DNA from: Pelargonium cotyledonis
Lineage: Eukaryota > Streptophyta > Magnoliopsida > Geraniales > Geraniaceae
Direction of reading: 5' to 3'
Assembly: GCA_036897625.1 (NCBI GenBank)
Contig: JAYMTA010000781.1
Span: 1-24,230 of the forward strand
DNA length: 24,230 bases
A model generated the notes under the pieces. The model made no database searches and had not been told where the DNA came from. It saw nothing but the letters and a program-made list of their open reading frames with translations. Of the stretch, positions 1 through 12,600 are shown one piece after another (the first letter of the stretch is position 1; each line of letters starts with the position of its first letter). The position numbers and the translations under genes were made by a program.

Positions 1-834
1 ACATTTAATTGAAATTTGTTTCACAATATATGCAATGTTTGTTATCATCAAAATACATAGTGTTATCAATTAACAAAATCTTTCAAGGAATAGAGAATGT
101 TAATGAATAAAAATATCTTAAAATAGTTTATATGAAAGTTGAAAAATATTTTCATAACAAAGGATACCTTCTATAAGGGTAACGTTGACATTTCAAAAAG
201 TATTAAGTTATGTGCAATGCACATGATAAGAGAGAGTCTATTTCCGTCAAACTTAACTTACAGAATGACTCTTGAATTGTACATGGTAGTCTAAAATTAT
301 GAAGAAAAAAAAACTTTAGAATACCAAGTGTTAAGTGTGATAAGTACAAGGGTACCTTCTGTAATTTTCCCTATAAATTCAAAATGAGGCATATTGATTC
401 ATCATAGCAATGTCAATTTATGTTGATCAATCATGTTTGTATGATGTTGAAAGTTTAGTATTATGTGAGATAAATCATTTCAAATTTAAGTCATTTATTG
501 AATGAGCTAAATAAAATATATCAACACACTCATTTTTTAGCGAGTTGACACAATAAGCTCATTTAAACAATTCGTTCAAAATTATACAACCAACCCAACC
601 CGATATATTTGATATGTATAATTTATATGAGTCATTTTTTATATGATACGTTTGATAAATTACTAAGCACCTGGAAAGTGAAAGTCAATAAATTTTTATT
701 GTAAAAGTTATTCGTCTGAGCGTGACTTCCAAACACAATGAACCCAAAGGAGGCTCCAGCATAAGCTTTTTCCACAAAAGGTGGGAGACTCCTATAGGAG
801 TACTGTTGCTCATGTGGGTTGTCTTCATGCCCAT

Positions 835-835
<1 letters not shown>
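1..835. other. AT-rich intergenic DNA, no gene seen
   Basis: No open frame of useful length, RNA gene or recognisable repeat was found here. The stretch is strongly AT-rich with many short A and T runs, as expected of plant intergenic DNA. An open frame begins at 722 but runs straight into the microsatellite at 836 and is not credible as a gene. Confidence 0.6.

Positions 836-916
<81 letters not shown>
836..916. repeat. Compound microsatellite (GA)n(GT)n
   Basis: About 25 uninterrupted GA units are followed directly by about 16 GT units. Read as protein this gives RE and then VC dipeptides, so the open frame across it is an artefact of the repeat. A tract this long and pure is probably length-variable between individuals. 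Confidence 0.97.
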
Positions 917-917
<1 letters not shown>

Positions 918-918
918 T

Positions 919-1002
919 AAGTAAAAAATATTTGGCTTAGCCTAACCTAAGTGTTAGTATAAGTAAAGAATATTTGGCTTAGCCTAAGCTAAGTGTTCTA
1001 AG
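919..1002. repeat. 42-bp tandem duplication
   Basis: Two head-to-tail copies, 919-960 and 961-1002, differ at only a few positions. Both contain ATATTTGGCTTAGCCTAA. They directly follow the GT tract. The unit also holds a small palindrome-like GGCTTAGCC, which could help form a hairpin during replication. Confidence 0.9.
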
Positions 1003-1029
1003 TCCGATTATTCAATAGTTCTATGTTCT

Positions 1030-2110
1030 CACTTCAAGTCAAGGTAATCTGGTCATCTCGCCTCAAACTTGTGATTTGCGCAAGGCAACACATCAAAGAG
1101 TAGGGTACCCGGGTGTTTCCGGGATGCCGCCTCAGGTGTGAGAATGAGATCTCGGTCGGGATATACGAAAACTCTAGAGAGCTTTTAAAGAGCGAAAACT
1201 AGATAGACAAGTAATATTTAGCAAATGAAGGATTTGTTTCTTTGGCCAAGAGAATGGTATTTATACTTTTCCATCAACTAGTGTCACGTGTCCACACATA
1301 ATCATTGGTTGTTGAAGGTGATGAGACCATCTAGGCTCATTTTGTGACTTGGTCTTCTTATTCCCCGGGTGCATTACTCATGTGCACATGGTGTGCTGTT
1401 GGTTCTCATACATCTCTCCCATGCGGGTGGCGGCCCCTGGAAGCCTCTAACACATGGGGTAGCATCTTGAGGCCTTGGAAACACTGATGACGATGTATCT
1501 TGTTGAGGCATCTCGAGGATGAATCGATGAGGTGTAAATCTTACGAGCGCCTTAGTGAAATGTGGAGTCATTGAGTGAAGTCTGGGATCAAAGAAGGTCG
1601 ACTAATGGGAGCCGGGAGCACAAAACTTGTTCTTTGGGCTGGAACGGGCCAATACCTTGGCATGGGTGTGATGCCCATGGGCATCTTAGTCAGGTATCAT
1701 ACCCATTCTATGGCATGGAGAGCTAGCTTGATGATACAGCATTAGGAGGATGCCCGCAAACATCCTATGCGGCGTGCGCCGTAGAGTAACATTCTTTTTT
1801 CCTTTCATTTAGGGATCAAAGTGGGGGAACTAGTATACATTTAGAGTAGTTCTCAGTAGACATTTGAAGTAGTTCTCATGTCCTTAAGGCGATTTCTACT
1901 TTTAAGGACGTTCTCATGGCTCGCGGACCGTTCGGGTGGCCCCTTAGGAAGCTTGGGCCGCCTGGGAGGCTCTTGGGATGCCCTAACCGCTTGGAGAACT
2001 CTTGGAAGATCTTGAGTGCATGTAGGACCCTTATAATAATTTTTTAACAATTTGGTCATATTTGGGCCATCCGGACGGAGAGTGGCGTTTTGAAGAGAAG
2101 CCATCCAAGT
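1030..2110 (-). mobile_element. Putative LTR remnant (solo LTR-like, minus strand)
   Basis: This block is clearly richer in G+C than its surroundings and has no supported coding frame. On the minus strand it carries a TATA box (GTATAAATACC, 1266 to 1256) with a CACGTG G-box just upstream in that direction (1285-1290). These are followed by a leader-like stretch (GCTCTCTAGAG near 1170; TTGCCTTGCGC near 1085). The leader resembles the tandem segment at 5040-5690: both have GCTCTCTA, then a GAGATTCT or GAGATCTC segment, then GTTRCC(Y)TTGCGC. This fits the R-U5 part of a retrotransposon LTR read on the minus strand. No second LTR, coding interior or target duplication was found, so the boundaries are approximate. 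A degraded unrelated repeat remains possible. Confidence 0.4.
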
Positions 2111-3990
2111 ATCGTCCCCATGTCGCTACATCAGGTCAGGAAGACCAGCCATGCCATGGCATGGGGACTTGGTTTCGTGGCATTGGTTCCGTCATATGCA
2201 TTTTCATATTTTTTTTGTTACTTTCGGGCATTCCCTATTGTGTCGAATCATCTCGGGGACAGTTCAGGAACTTCGAGGCGAGTGGACCTACTGTCTTAGG
2301 GCATTCCAACTATTGGGTCGAGTGCGGACCTACTGTTGCAGGCTTGTTTGCTCGGGTGGCATTTGGTCACCACGTATCGTTATCTTATTCGTCTTGTGAC
2401 TTATGATTTTTCGGGTAGTATCAAGTGGGTATGTGTGATATTTAATAAGGCATCATCTCTTCATGAAATTGGTTGTTGAACTTTATACGTAGGTTATTGC
2501 TTAAACTTTGTAAATTAAGGCATACTCAATTCTATTTGGGAGGACATTCTTCACCTAAATAACTATGCATGACATAGAATTAGAAGAACTATCTATTGCA
2601 TAAGTTGTTCTATTTGTAGACCTACGAGTAAAAGAGACAACAAAATTGACAAACCACCTAAACAAGGTGTTTACGTAAAAAAAAATCACACAACCCACAT
2701 GCACTCAAAAATTTCCATTCGGTCTAAATCACTTGAAACACTTGTAATATGTTAAAGTCAAACACACTATCCATAGAGTTATCATTTTCACAGCTCGAGA
2801 CTCCTTAGCACCAACCCACTTGAGGTCCTTTTATCCATCTTGCAAAGCTTGAACCACCTAAAGCGCGTTAGTCTCAACCTAAACGTTTTTGCCAACCCAA
2901 CTAAGCGCCTCATAGATCGACAACGTCTCCACCATGTGTTTCATACTTGTTTAAGATTACTGACAAAATCGTCGAATTCTTTTTCCAAAACCTAAAACGC
3001 TTGTCAACATAACAAGATCTTGTTATCTAAATGAGAAATTCGAGTTTATTAAGTTTATAATATTAAAAGAACACAAAATTTAGTCTACAATTAATATATG
3101 CTTACGGTATCCAAATATATAGAAGCTTTGATTTTCGTGTTTATCCTAATTGTTGGTTAAGTTTATGCATAACGAAAGAGAGCATTGGAATGGTCTTAGT
3201 TCCCTAATCTTCAGAACAATAACAAAGTAAAAAAAAAAAAAGAATTTTGAGACAATTATGAATTCCGTCGTATTTCTCTTACTTGATTGAAGAACCAAAA
3301 ATTTAGTTATTTCAACTCCATCAAACAATCTTTCAAATTGGTCATGACTCTTCAGTCTATGGCAGCTTTTTTATGGTACGAGTTATTGTTTCATTGAATT
3401 TACTTCATTGATAAACTCACGACTCGACTTTACCGTTCACGAAAATATTGGTACATTTAGGCCGGAAAGCAACAACTAAAAAAAAAAACATCGTTGGTCG
3501 AAACCCTAATGTGTAGAAGGAGAAGAATATACATATTGTTTGCTCGGAATAAAGGAAAAAGAAAGGAACACAATAGCTAGAGTTTCGTGAGACAATATAT
3601 AGGTGTAATCATGATTATCACCGATGCAATTCGATGGCCATGGGATTGTGATAAAGAGAGAGTCATGATTTGGGCCATTCATGGGTGAATTTATTCCGAA
3701 TGTTGGGTTGGGAGGGGGATGCCATTAAGTGCCCAATGAAGCCTATTTTGTGTACTATAAATCTGTGCAAATTAATGAATAATAAAAACATGTCTTGAAG
3801 CTGTTGTGAAAAATACATGAACTTTTCATCTAGCCTGTCCATGATCAGCTAATCAAATTAAATTTTGTTGGAGGAAAATCACAATCACAATCACCTCACC
3901 AAAACACAATCATTATTGATCCAAATAAAATGTTTTGTAGTATATTTCATCAAGTGTTAATGTTCATAATTTTGAAGCACCTACGCTACT
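2111..3990. other. Intergenic DNA with minor repeats, no gene seen
   Basis: No supported gene. From about 2226 to 2345 there is an imperfect duplication of roughly 74 bp: GGGCATTCC followed by TATTG and TCGA occurs at 2226 and again at 2300, with GGACCTACTGT in both. The rest is AT-rich. All open frames are short and overlap in several frames, and none resembles a known family. Confidence 0.5.
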
Positions 3991-4204
3991 CACTACAACA
4001 TATTTCACTTTCTGCGAAACTCAGTACGTAATTGTTGTCACTAAAAATGTTGTCATGAAAACCGATAAAAAAATGTGTTGTCACAAAAAGTCTTCAAGTG
4101 AACGATAAGAAAAAATTTGTCATGAAAACATCGTTTTGTGCCACGGAAAAGCTGCCGTTGAAAACAAAACCCAAACTTTCATCATTATTGGGTTTTATCT
4201 AGTG
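3991..4204. mobile_element. Possible CACTA-type element end or miniature CACTA element
   Basis: The left end reads CACTACAACAT, close to the CACTACAACA/CACTACAAGA termini of plant CACTA (En/Spm-like) transposons. The right end, read inward on the minus strand, begins CACTAGATAAAACCC. Between them are repeated short motifs of the type TTGTCANNAAAA (near 4035, 4050, 4078 and 4117), which resemble subterminal transposase-binding repeats. The flanking 3-bp sequences (ACT and TAA) do not match, so either a single end is preserved or the right boundary is wrong. There is no coding capacity. Confidence 0.4.
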
Positions 4205-5039
4205 TAAGTCCAGTAGTTACTGTTTCTAAACCCAAATCCTTGTGTATTCATAGGTATCAGCTTATTTTTTATTGTCACCAAAATTAAGAATTTTTGTAAT
4301 GATGGTTAACTTGGGTCTATCGACTGAATTTTCTCGAAAACGAGTCAACGAATTAGAGGAAGGCAAGAGATCAAGAAACTAGCACCCCACTAGAAATATA
4401 CATGGATGTTATAAAGGCATTGATTATGATTATGGACCTACTTATATTTATTATTACAAAGCTAGCTATATATATATATATCAAAGAAAAGTGTTGTGAG
4501 TTAATATTGATGTGTATGGTGTTTTGTCTGAGACAAAGATCAAAGAGTGTCTCCTTTGGGATTATCTGAAACATTTTCTGAGCTGTGTTGCTCCCTAGTA
4601 GAGTTCCATTACCATCTTCCTTTGTCTGCTCTTCTTCTTCTTCTTCTTTCCTCGATCTGTTTTTCACATTACGTGCATCTTGTTGGCCATGGTGTTTCCG
4701 AGAAATTTCTAGTGAATGGCCATTGAATTTTTTTGTTGCAAAAATAGGCCGACCGGCAGTTTATCTACCTATCAATTTTGATTAGACATGAAACTTTATT
4801 AGTAATCATAAATTAAAGAAAACTAACCTAACATTCATGCACATTTTATTATGGATCATGCACAAGCTTAGATACTTAATTGTGCTTCTAAAATCTCCAT
4901 TTGAAAAGAAAAGGGTATTGATTGGAAGTGTTCCCTCCAAATACATAGTGATGAACCATTTATTTTAAACGATCAAATAAGCCTATTAGATGTTGCCGTA
5001 TTGTTCAAGTGTTAGAAAAATTGTTTAGAAATGTTCCAA
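4205..5039. other. AT-rich intergenic DNA, no gene seen
   Basis: Only simple sequence stands out: an alternating TA run near 4468 and a CTT-rich run near 4630. Read on the minus strand the latter gives a poly-glutamate stretch, so the open frame over 4371-4667 is probably low-complexity noise. Confidence 0.5.
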
Positions 5040-5690
5040 GTGTTGAAGTATAGGAATGGAGCCAGAGGATCTGACCTTTGGGGGAGGAGCTAGAGGCTTG
5101 AACCCTTGATCTGAGCTCCGAGCTATTGCATGCGCAAGGGTAACAACATAATGAAGACATTAAGTGTTTATGAGAAACCGCCTTAATCATGAGAGTAAGA
5201 ATCTCATCTGGGGGAATCCAAGTCACACCTAGCTAGAGAGGACTTTAGAGAGCATTTTTAAGAAAGAGAAAGTCTTTTGTAGATATTTAGTAGTTTATCA
5301 ATCATATCATATGTCATTTTATGAAATATAATGTCATCAGAAAGTCTCTTGTACATATTTAGTAGTATAATGTTGTCATATCATAAGTGTCGAAGTATAG
5401 GGATGGAGCCGGAGGATCTGACTTGGGAGAGGAGCTTGAGGCCTGAACCTTGATCCTGAGCTCCTATTGCATGCACAAGAGTAATACAATGTTAACGAAG
5501 ATCTTAAGTGTTTCCAAAAAATTAACCACCTTTGTCATGAGAGTAAGAATCTCAACCAAGAGTATCCACGTCACACTTGTTACGGAGAATTTCAAAGAGC
5601 ATTTTTAAAGAGAGAAAGTCTCTTGTAAATATTCATTAGTTTACGAATCATATCATATGTCATATTATGAAATATAATGATATTACAAAA
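5040..5690. repeat. Tandem duplication of about 347-bp LTR-like unit
   Basis: Copy 1 starts at 5040 and copy 2 at 5387. Both begin GTGTYGAAGTATAGG and run through GGATCTGAC, CTGAGCTCC, TTGCATGC, a GAGAGTAAGAATCTC core and a TAAAGAGAGAAAGTC-type segment to TATGAAATATAATG. Copy 1 is followed by a partial repeat of its own tail (5341-5386), so the duplication breakpoint is visible. Read on the minus strand the unit resembles the leader part of the LTR-like block at 1030-2110. No protein is encoded. Confidence 0.85.
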
Positions 5691-6537
5691 GTGAGAACGT
5701 GTTCTTGCTACTAAATTGTTAGTATCGAAATCATTTGTATAAAAGGTTTTGTTAAAAGTTCAAAAGCATTGGAACAATGTTTTGTAGGATGTTGATCCAA
5801 AATTGACAAAATGAAACAATGTGATAAAAGAGGAGGAATAATAGTACAAGAATTTATGTTGGTAAGTTTAAGAAACCTTCACGAAAATGTGTTGTTGGGC
5901 ATCAATTCGATTTGAATCAAGTATTGTGTTCTGAAGATGTGTTTGCACTTCATCCAATTAGAATTGTTGGTCATTTGCAAAAAAGACAAACGTTTTGCTC
6001 AGCGAACATGGGAGAATCGTGATGAATCTAAGTAGTAAGAACAAGAAGAGTTGGAAATAATACCGTAGGTCTGCCATAATAAATAAGTTATTAGTTTGAA
6101 AAGTTTTACGCATTGTGCGAGTTAATAAAATGTGTTCGGGAAAAACAAACTATTAGGCAAGTGTGCGTACAACTAATCTTTGTCTGTACTGAGTTACAAG
6201 TGTTTCTTATTAGTTAAAACTGTATTTACACAGCATAATATTCGTCGGTAATGAGTTGACTGTTTGACATCATAAAATGTTCCTCGGAGGTTCATCAAAA
6301 TCTTCAACGTACGTATTTTACAGGTTAAAGTGATTAGCAATCTAGAAAAGTAGGTGAGAATACATATTTTTCCATTAATTTAAGATAAATCTGAGGTACA
6401 CCTGAATGCAACTTCCTATTCATATAGTTGCACAAAACAAAAGGCTGCAACAAGTGCACCAAGATCATTTCAATTACCAGAACAAACTAGCCTACATAAT
6501 TCTAAACATATCATCTAAAAACCACAAGACCAATACC
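5691..6537. other. 3' flank of the RecG gene
   Basis: This region lies just beyond the stop codon of the minus-strand RecG gene and should hold its 3' untranslated region and polyadenylation site. No exact AATAAA was found on the minus strand in the first 230 bases after the stop, only AT-rich stretches. That is common in plant genes, whose poly(A) signals are loose. No gene was found on either strand. Confidence 0.5.
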
Positions 6538-6630
6538 TCAATCTCCCAGAAAAGACAGTGGCTGGCGCATGCTAAGCTCTCCTTTAAGCCTTGGGTATTT
6601 CTCCAAATCATGGGAAGAACCTAAAATTTT
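6538..6630 (-). CDS. RECG1: RecG terminal exon k (residues 582-611 and stop)
   Basis: The acceptor is TCGTGCTGCAG. The exon encodes KILGSSHDLEKYPRLKGELS and MRQPLSFLGD, then TGA (6540-6538). The ending resembles the C-terminal tail of plant RecG proteins (LGDSHDLE..P.LK.ELS.RQPL..LGD), so the protein ends at its natural length. Extending the previous exon past its donor would give only a short unrelated tail. Confidence 0.92.
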   Translation of the reverse strand, partial: KILGSSHDLEKYPRLKGELSMRQPLSFLGD

Positions 6631-9600
6631 CTGCAGCACGAATAAATAAGTTAGAGGACATGCAAAGTTGCCTGCAAATCGGTCTTTCCACGATGAAGAA
6701 ACTGTCCTGTGTTAATCAAATGCAACCAAAAGCCAAGTTCCAAGTGACTCCCATTGAGCTAAACAGCAAAATGCATAGGTTCTGAAATCGGAATCTTATC
6801 TCCCAAGAAGAAGGGTGAGAAACAAAAACACTCAGATTAAGCAAAAAAAACAACAAAAATAGGTATCTTCTAGATAGACCAGCAGCGTAACCACTAAAAG
6901 GGTCTTCCCAGTAATTAGTCCGGGAAAGGCTCTAGGTATTTGTGAAGTTGCGGAACATCACAACAATTTGCCTATTATTACTAGGAATGAAGTAAGAACT
7001 GTCAAAACCTAACAGTAATCTTCATGCCAATATATATGGATAATTTGTGTGCATAGCTTTATCAAAAGCTAATAATTCTGTGATAAAAGTTGGTTTCAAC
7101 ACTCCTATCCGAGCACCAAAAGAAGAGGTAGCAAAATCCCAAGTTCATACCAACAGCACTTGTATACTTTAGAGTACGTGGAATTTGTATGGACATATCT
7201 AGACATGTTCTCGTGCACACAAAAATGAACTCTGTATTTCAACACATTGACTAGCAGGGCACATGTGGGCGCACAAATACAATCAAGTCTTAACTAATTG
7301 GAGAATAGTATTTACCAGTGCAGCGAGATGTGCTTCATTTAATAGGTTCCCATCCATTTCCAATCTGGCAACAGGAAACTCTGGAAGGTGTCCTGACTGT
7401 TTCTTGCCGAGCAAGTTACCAGGTCCACGTAGAAGAAGATCCATATTAGCCAAGTGAAAACCATCAGATGAATTTTTTAAAACCTTCAACCGATTTAAAC
7501 TACTGGCAGTAGATGATATTAATACACATTTAGACTGCCTCGTTCCACGTCCCACTCGTCCTCTAAGTTGGTGTAATTGAGCTATTCCAAACCTCTCAGC
7601 ATTCATCACAACCATCATAGATGCATCTGGAACATCCACACCCACCTCAATTACTTGAGTGGCAAGTAGAATATGTGTTTCGCCTGATCTAAACAGCTTC
7701 AGTGCTTCATCTTTCTCAACACCCTTCATTTTTCCATGTATCAACCCACATTTGTAACCTTCAAACCTGTTAGACATAGATTCAAGATCTGCAGAAGCAG
7801 CACGAAGCTGAGGAAGTTGCTCAGACTGTTCAATGACTGGGTACACAATATACACTTTTCCTCCTGTTTCTAATTCCCTCAGCATCATCTGTTACAATGA
7901 TATAATTAGCATCAAATAATACTAAGAATGCCAAAAGCATCAATTAACGAACCAATAGCATATATAACTGTTGGGGAGAGAGAGAGATTTTAATATTGAT
8001 ATATTCTGATTACTACATATAAGAGCCTATTTTAAACTTTGATAGTAGGCTACTAACAATATTAAAAAGGAACGAGAATAAATCAAATAATTACAATCAA
8101 TATAATCACGGTATTCATGAATGAAATCAATTATAATCAAACATAACTGATTTCCTAAATATATTCTCTAACACCCCTCCTCAAACTCAAAGTGATAGTA
8201 TTAAGATGGAAGAACTCCTAGAGAAATGGAATTACAACGAAGTCATGCAACATAAGATATCCAAAATAACATTGATTGGAGAAGTCAACACCATGACTAT
8301 GACGGATCTAATGACCATCACGTGGATGATTTTCATCTGTTGGATTTTGATGATGCCATTTTAGAGGATAACCAATGCTTTTTAACCACAATATAATTGC
8401 TTGCGATCAAATTCATAAAGGAATGTGAGAAAAGTGTAACAGCAAAATGAAATCATGATGGAACATGATAGGAGAGGGACTACAGGAACATGATGGTGGA
8501 ACGGCTATAAAAAACTTAACAATGACTATAACACCTAGAAAACTTGCACGACTAAATCTAGGGTTTTTCTCAATGAAAGCGAGACGAAAAGAAAAAAAAA
8601 ATCTAACAGTGAAGGGTGACAATTGAAAGTCTGACAACAGTGCCAAGGGGCAGCAAAGCCATGCAACAGAAACTTTCAAATAGACCTCAAATAGGCTATG
8701 ATAAAATGTTGAAATAAAGAGAAATAGTAATATAGATATATTCTGATTAATACATACAAGAGCCAATTTATAAGCTGTGATAGTAGGCTACTAGCAATAC
8801 TAAAAAGGAAAGAGAATAAATCAAATAACTACAATCGAGAGAATCATGGGTATTCATGTAAGAAATCATTCATAATCAAATACAATTGATTTCGTAAATA
8901 TATAATCTAGCAATGACAAACCCTTGAATACCAATTTCCAAAAAAGGATGACAACCAAGTCATTTTCTAAACAAAGTTGGGGAATTTTCCAAAAAGCATA
9001 CAACCACAAATATTTGCCTCCATGTTGGCTTTCCAAACTTGGCATGATCAGTGGCCCTGTTACCCAAAGGAAACACTCATATTCATGTCCACAAATAATG
9101 ACCACTTCGGTAGAGATTGGGATGGGAAATAAATTCATTTCCATTCCTTTGAAATGTTTGGTTCTATCAAAGTGGGGCAATGGAAATTGATGACGCATAA
9201 CAAATCAGAATTTGATCAAACCACTCCCAAACTAACACATGTACTTGGAGACACTTCATCACCCTTAGTTCTCATAGTTGAAGAGTCAATGACCAAGAAT
9301 ATTACATTCAGATCCTTCGAAAGAGACCCGGCAAAAATGGACAAACCCCCTAGATGAAGGAAGGTGTAGCTCGCCAGCCAAGGATGGGACACAATGTGTT
9401 AATTCTCCCACCAAGCCTCTTGCTAGAAGAAGACAATTTTGGTATTGTAAATTGGAACTTTGAAATATGGAAAGTTGTCATCATAAATGCCATAGCTAAA
9501 AGCATAAACATTTAGAACCATAAACTGAGACTGATATTTGAACTCTGATTTTTTAATTCAAAACCACAAACTAGTAGCTAGAACACAGGTGAGGCAAGCC

Positions 9601-12600
9601 CCCACTGCACTTCTATTACAGCATTGAGGCGCCCGCTTCAACGAAGCCGCCTCGCTTCTAGGGTTTTGAAGCTCAAGTGTCCACCTCATGCCTCAGGACC
9701 TCTATAAACACTGCAACACCCTAATTCCTTTTTCTTATTGTATCTACTTGTACATATTTCCCAGTACATTCCTGCCGGAGCATCAATAACCTTAAAGCGG
9801 AGGAGGTCTAAAGATACAATAGATGTAAGAAACAACACCGAAAAGCTTTAGAGAAAGGAGGTTTCAGATAGTTCAGTTTTGAGAGGAAAGAAATACCAAC
9901 ACAATGTTAACAATGACTAAGAATGATGTGAATAATGCAAAGAAAGGCAATTTTGACACTGATGCAGGATATAAGAGTTTGGGAATAAGGTATGATGAAA
10001 AATAAAAAAATTGATGGCCGAAATAGAGCTAAGAACATATATAATTCGTGGACTAAGGGCGATAGATGTAGCCAGTTCGAATGATCTTGGTGCCAGAGTA
10101 AGAGTACGAAACTGGATGAGTGATTTTGTTCAAATTGAAATGTTGCATGGGTGAAATATGTATATTTCCAGAAGTGTTTTCAACAGAGAACAGAACAAGT
10201 CATCACCTTGTAAACCTCATCATAGCCGCTGTCATTTCCTTCAATAATGGATGTTTCAACTGGTATTCGTCCAGGAGGTAGACCAGTTATCTGTCAAAAA
10301 AAAAAAAACAGATAAGTACGACTGTAAGTACTATGGTAAGCTATACATATATCTGTAAGAAGTGACAATTGATGGGGTCCAAAAGATTGCAAGCTAAATT
10401 TGTTCAACAATGCATACAGCAATATGAAACTTTAGGGCTTTCAGTTCTAGCCATATTAGTAGGTACTGAGATAAGCTATGAACTGATAAGGTCCAAAAGT
10501 CTGCAAGCTAAATTTGCTCAACAAAACTTCCAATACTGTGCAACTTAATGATTAACTTCTAACTCTGTTAGGCAAAACTGCTTTAAAAGATAATTATATA
10601 TAAAAATACTCATTACCAAATACAGCAAATATACTGTGAAAATTATTTTATTCATGTGAATTAATTGTAATAACTAGTAAGAGAGACTCCTTTATATAGG
10701 AGATTTACACTATAAATAGGAAATAAGTTATAATAAGAAATTAAACTAAACTTTCATAATTACAATATATTTTCTTATTTTGCCGACACATTTACTAATT
10801 TTACTAAACTTTACAATTGAATATTCACACTCTCCCTCAAGGTATACAAAAGCTGGGAATACACCTCTTAACGAGGAGTTTGCTTTAAGGTAGCTTTATT
10901 AGTCAGGAGTAGTGCTTTCTAAATTCCTTTAATAAAAAATAGCAGCGCTCGGGAGAACGGCTGAGAGCCAAAATTAGATTGGACTTAGATGTGAATTATT
11001 CAACTTTAGGTGAATTGAATAGGCGAAAAGAATCCTTTTTAAGGGGTTCCTATGTAAGTGAAACAAATGCAATAGGTTGGATTTCCATTTTTTTAATTTT
11101 ATTTTAGACTTCTGATAACATGTAGCGGTTGTTGGAATTGATATCAGTGATAAATGTTGACGACAAAACGGTCTTTTTTTTTATCGGCTAATATAGATAA
11201 GTATTATAATATCAAAGCTAGAGTTCTCAAGAAGGAAACAAGAGCCAAAGTACAACCAGAAAAAAAACAAACCCAGTAACATGAACGTGAGACTGACTAT
11301 TGAAATGAAATCAAATTTGAAAGCGTCCATTGGGGATTGATATTTGGATATGAGAGTAGCAATGTGTGATATAAAGACTCGGGGACTACATTTTGGAAGT
11401 TTGGTCAGATAAGAGGCTCAGGAACTATTTTTATAGTTTGGCCTCATAACTCAGAGACTACATGTTTGTAGTAGTTCAGTCAAATGGAAGGCTCAGGGAC
11501 TATTTCAATAGTTTGGCCTCATGACTCGGACTACAACTTGGTAGTAGTTTGGTCAGGTGACAGGTCTCATTGACTTGATAGTGTCTCAAAGGTGAATGTC
11601 ATCTTCAGTTGGAAGAGCGAAATTTGTCAAGAAAAGAAAAAGAAAGAGAAGAGAGTAGAGTAGAGTTTCTTTATGAAATACCCCCCTCACATGTAAGCAT
11701 GATCTTTTCCATGTGTAGGGACGACATTAAGAAGAACAAAGAAAGATTAGGAAAAGTAAATTCAAGAATTGTAATGAATTCTTGAAGAGAGAAAATATTA
11801 TTGAAAATCTTGTAGAAGACAAAATTATTGGTTAGTTAGGCAAGTTACCTAAGGTTGCTGCCGAAATGACAGAAGCTTCAAGAGACTCGAAACAATGAAC
11901 TAAGAGGCTCCGATAGCATGTGAAATTTATTTTATTGATGTGAATTAATTGTGAAATTTAGTACAAGAGAGACTCCTTTACGTAGGAGGTTTACACTAGA
12001 AATAGAAAATAAGCTAGATTAGGATATTAAACTAAACTTTTCTACTTACAATTTATTTCCTAATTTTCACTAGTACCTTTCCTAACTCTACTCAACATAC
12101 AATTGAATCTTCACAAATACAACAGAAAACAATCCCAAAAAACACAGGTCATTTATTCATATTCTTCTTATTTCTTAAGTTAAGCAAATCTCCAACCGTC
12201 CACAGAGACTAACTGAATCCACCCTATTAAGACAAACTTAGGAGCCTCAAAACCAAACATTTAGTTCATACATAAGCAATACTTAGAGGGAATTCAAGAA
12301 AACTGTTTGTCAGGTGTAGAGTAAATTTAAGATCTAATCTTTGTCAACATAAGTGGAGAGCAAGAAATGGAGCATGCTAATTAATCAAATATAGATGACT
12401 ATATAGTAATAAAACTTTACGTACTTGTGTTATGGACATGTCCCCGTATAAAGCCAAAGCAAGTGTCCTTGGGATAGGAGTGGCTGACATGGCAAGAACA
12501 TGAGGGGCCATTTGCAGCTCATTTTTTGAGGAGACATCAGATTCTGCTCTTGAGCTCAAAGAAGTACAGTATAACTGCAGGGATCAAGTATTTTAACAAA

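Noticed and set aside
722-940. 72-codon plus-strand open frame
   Set aside because: Half of it is the translated GA and GT microsatellite (alternating RE and VC); the rest has no recognisable protein.
2760-3010. Possible minus-strand gene fragment (short runs of plausible residues, F-box-like impression)
   Set aside because: The frame is broken by stops, no motif can be named with confidence, and there is no neighbouring support.
8413-8766. 117-codon minus-strand open frame
   Set aside because: It spans part of an LTR and the leader of the retroelement at 7969-8912, including the primer-binding site, so it is non-coding element DNA.
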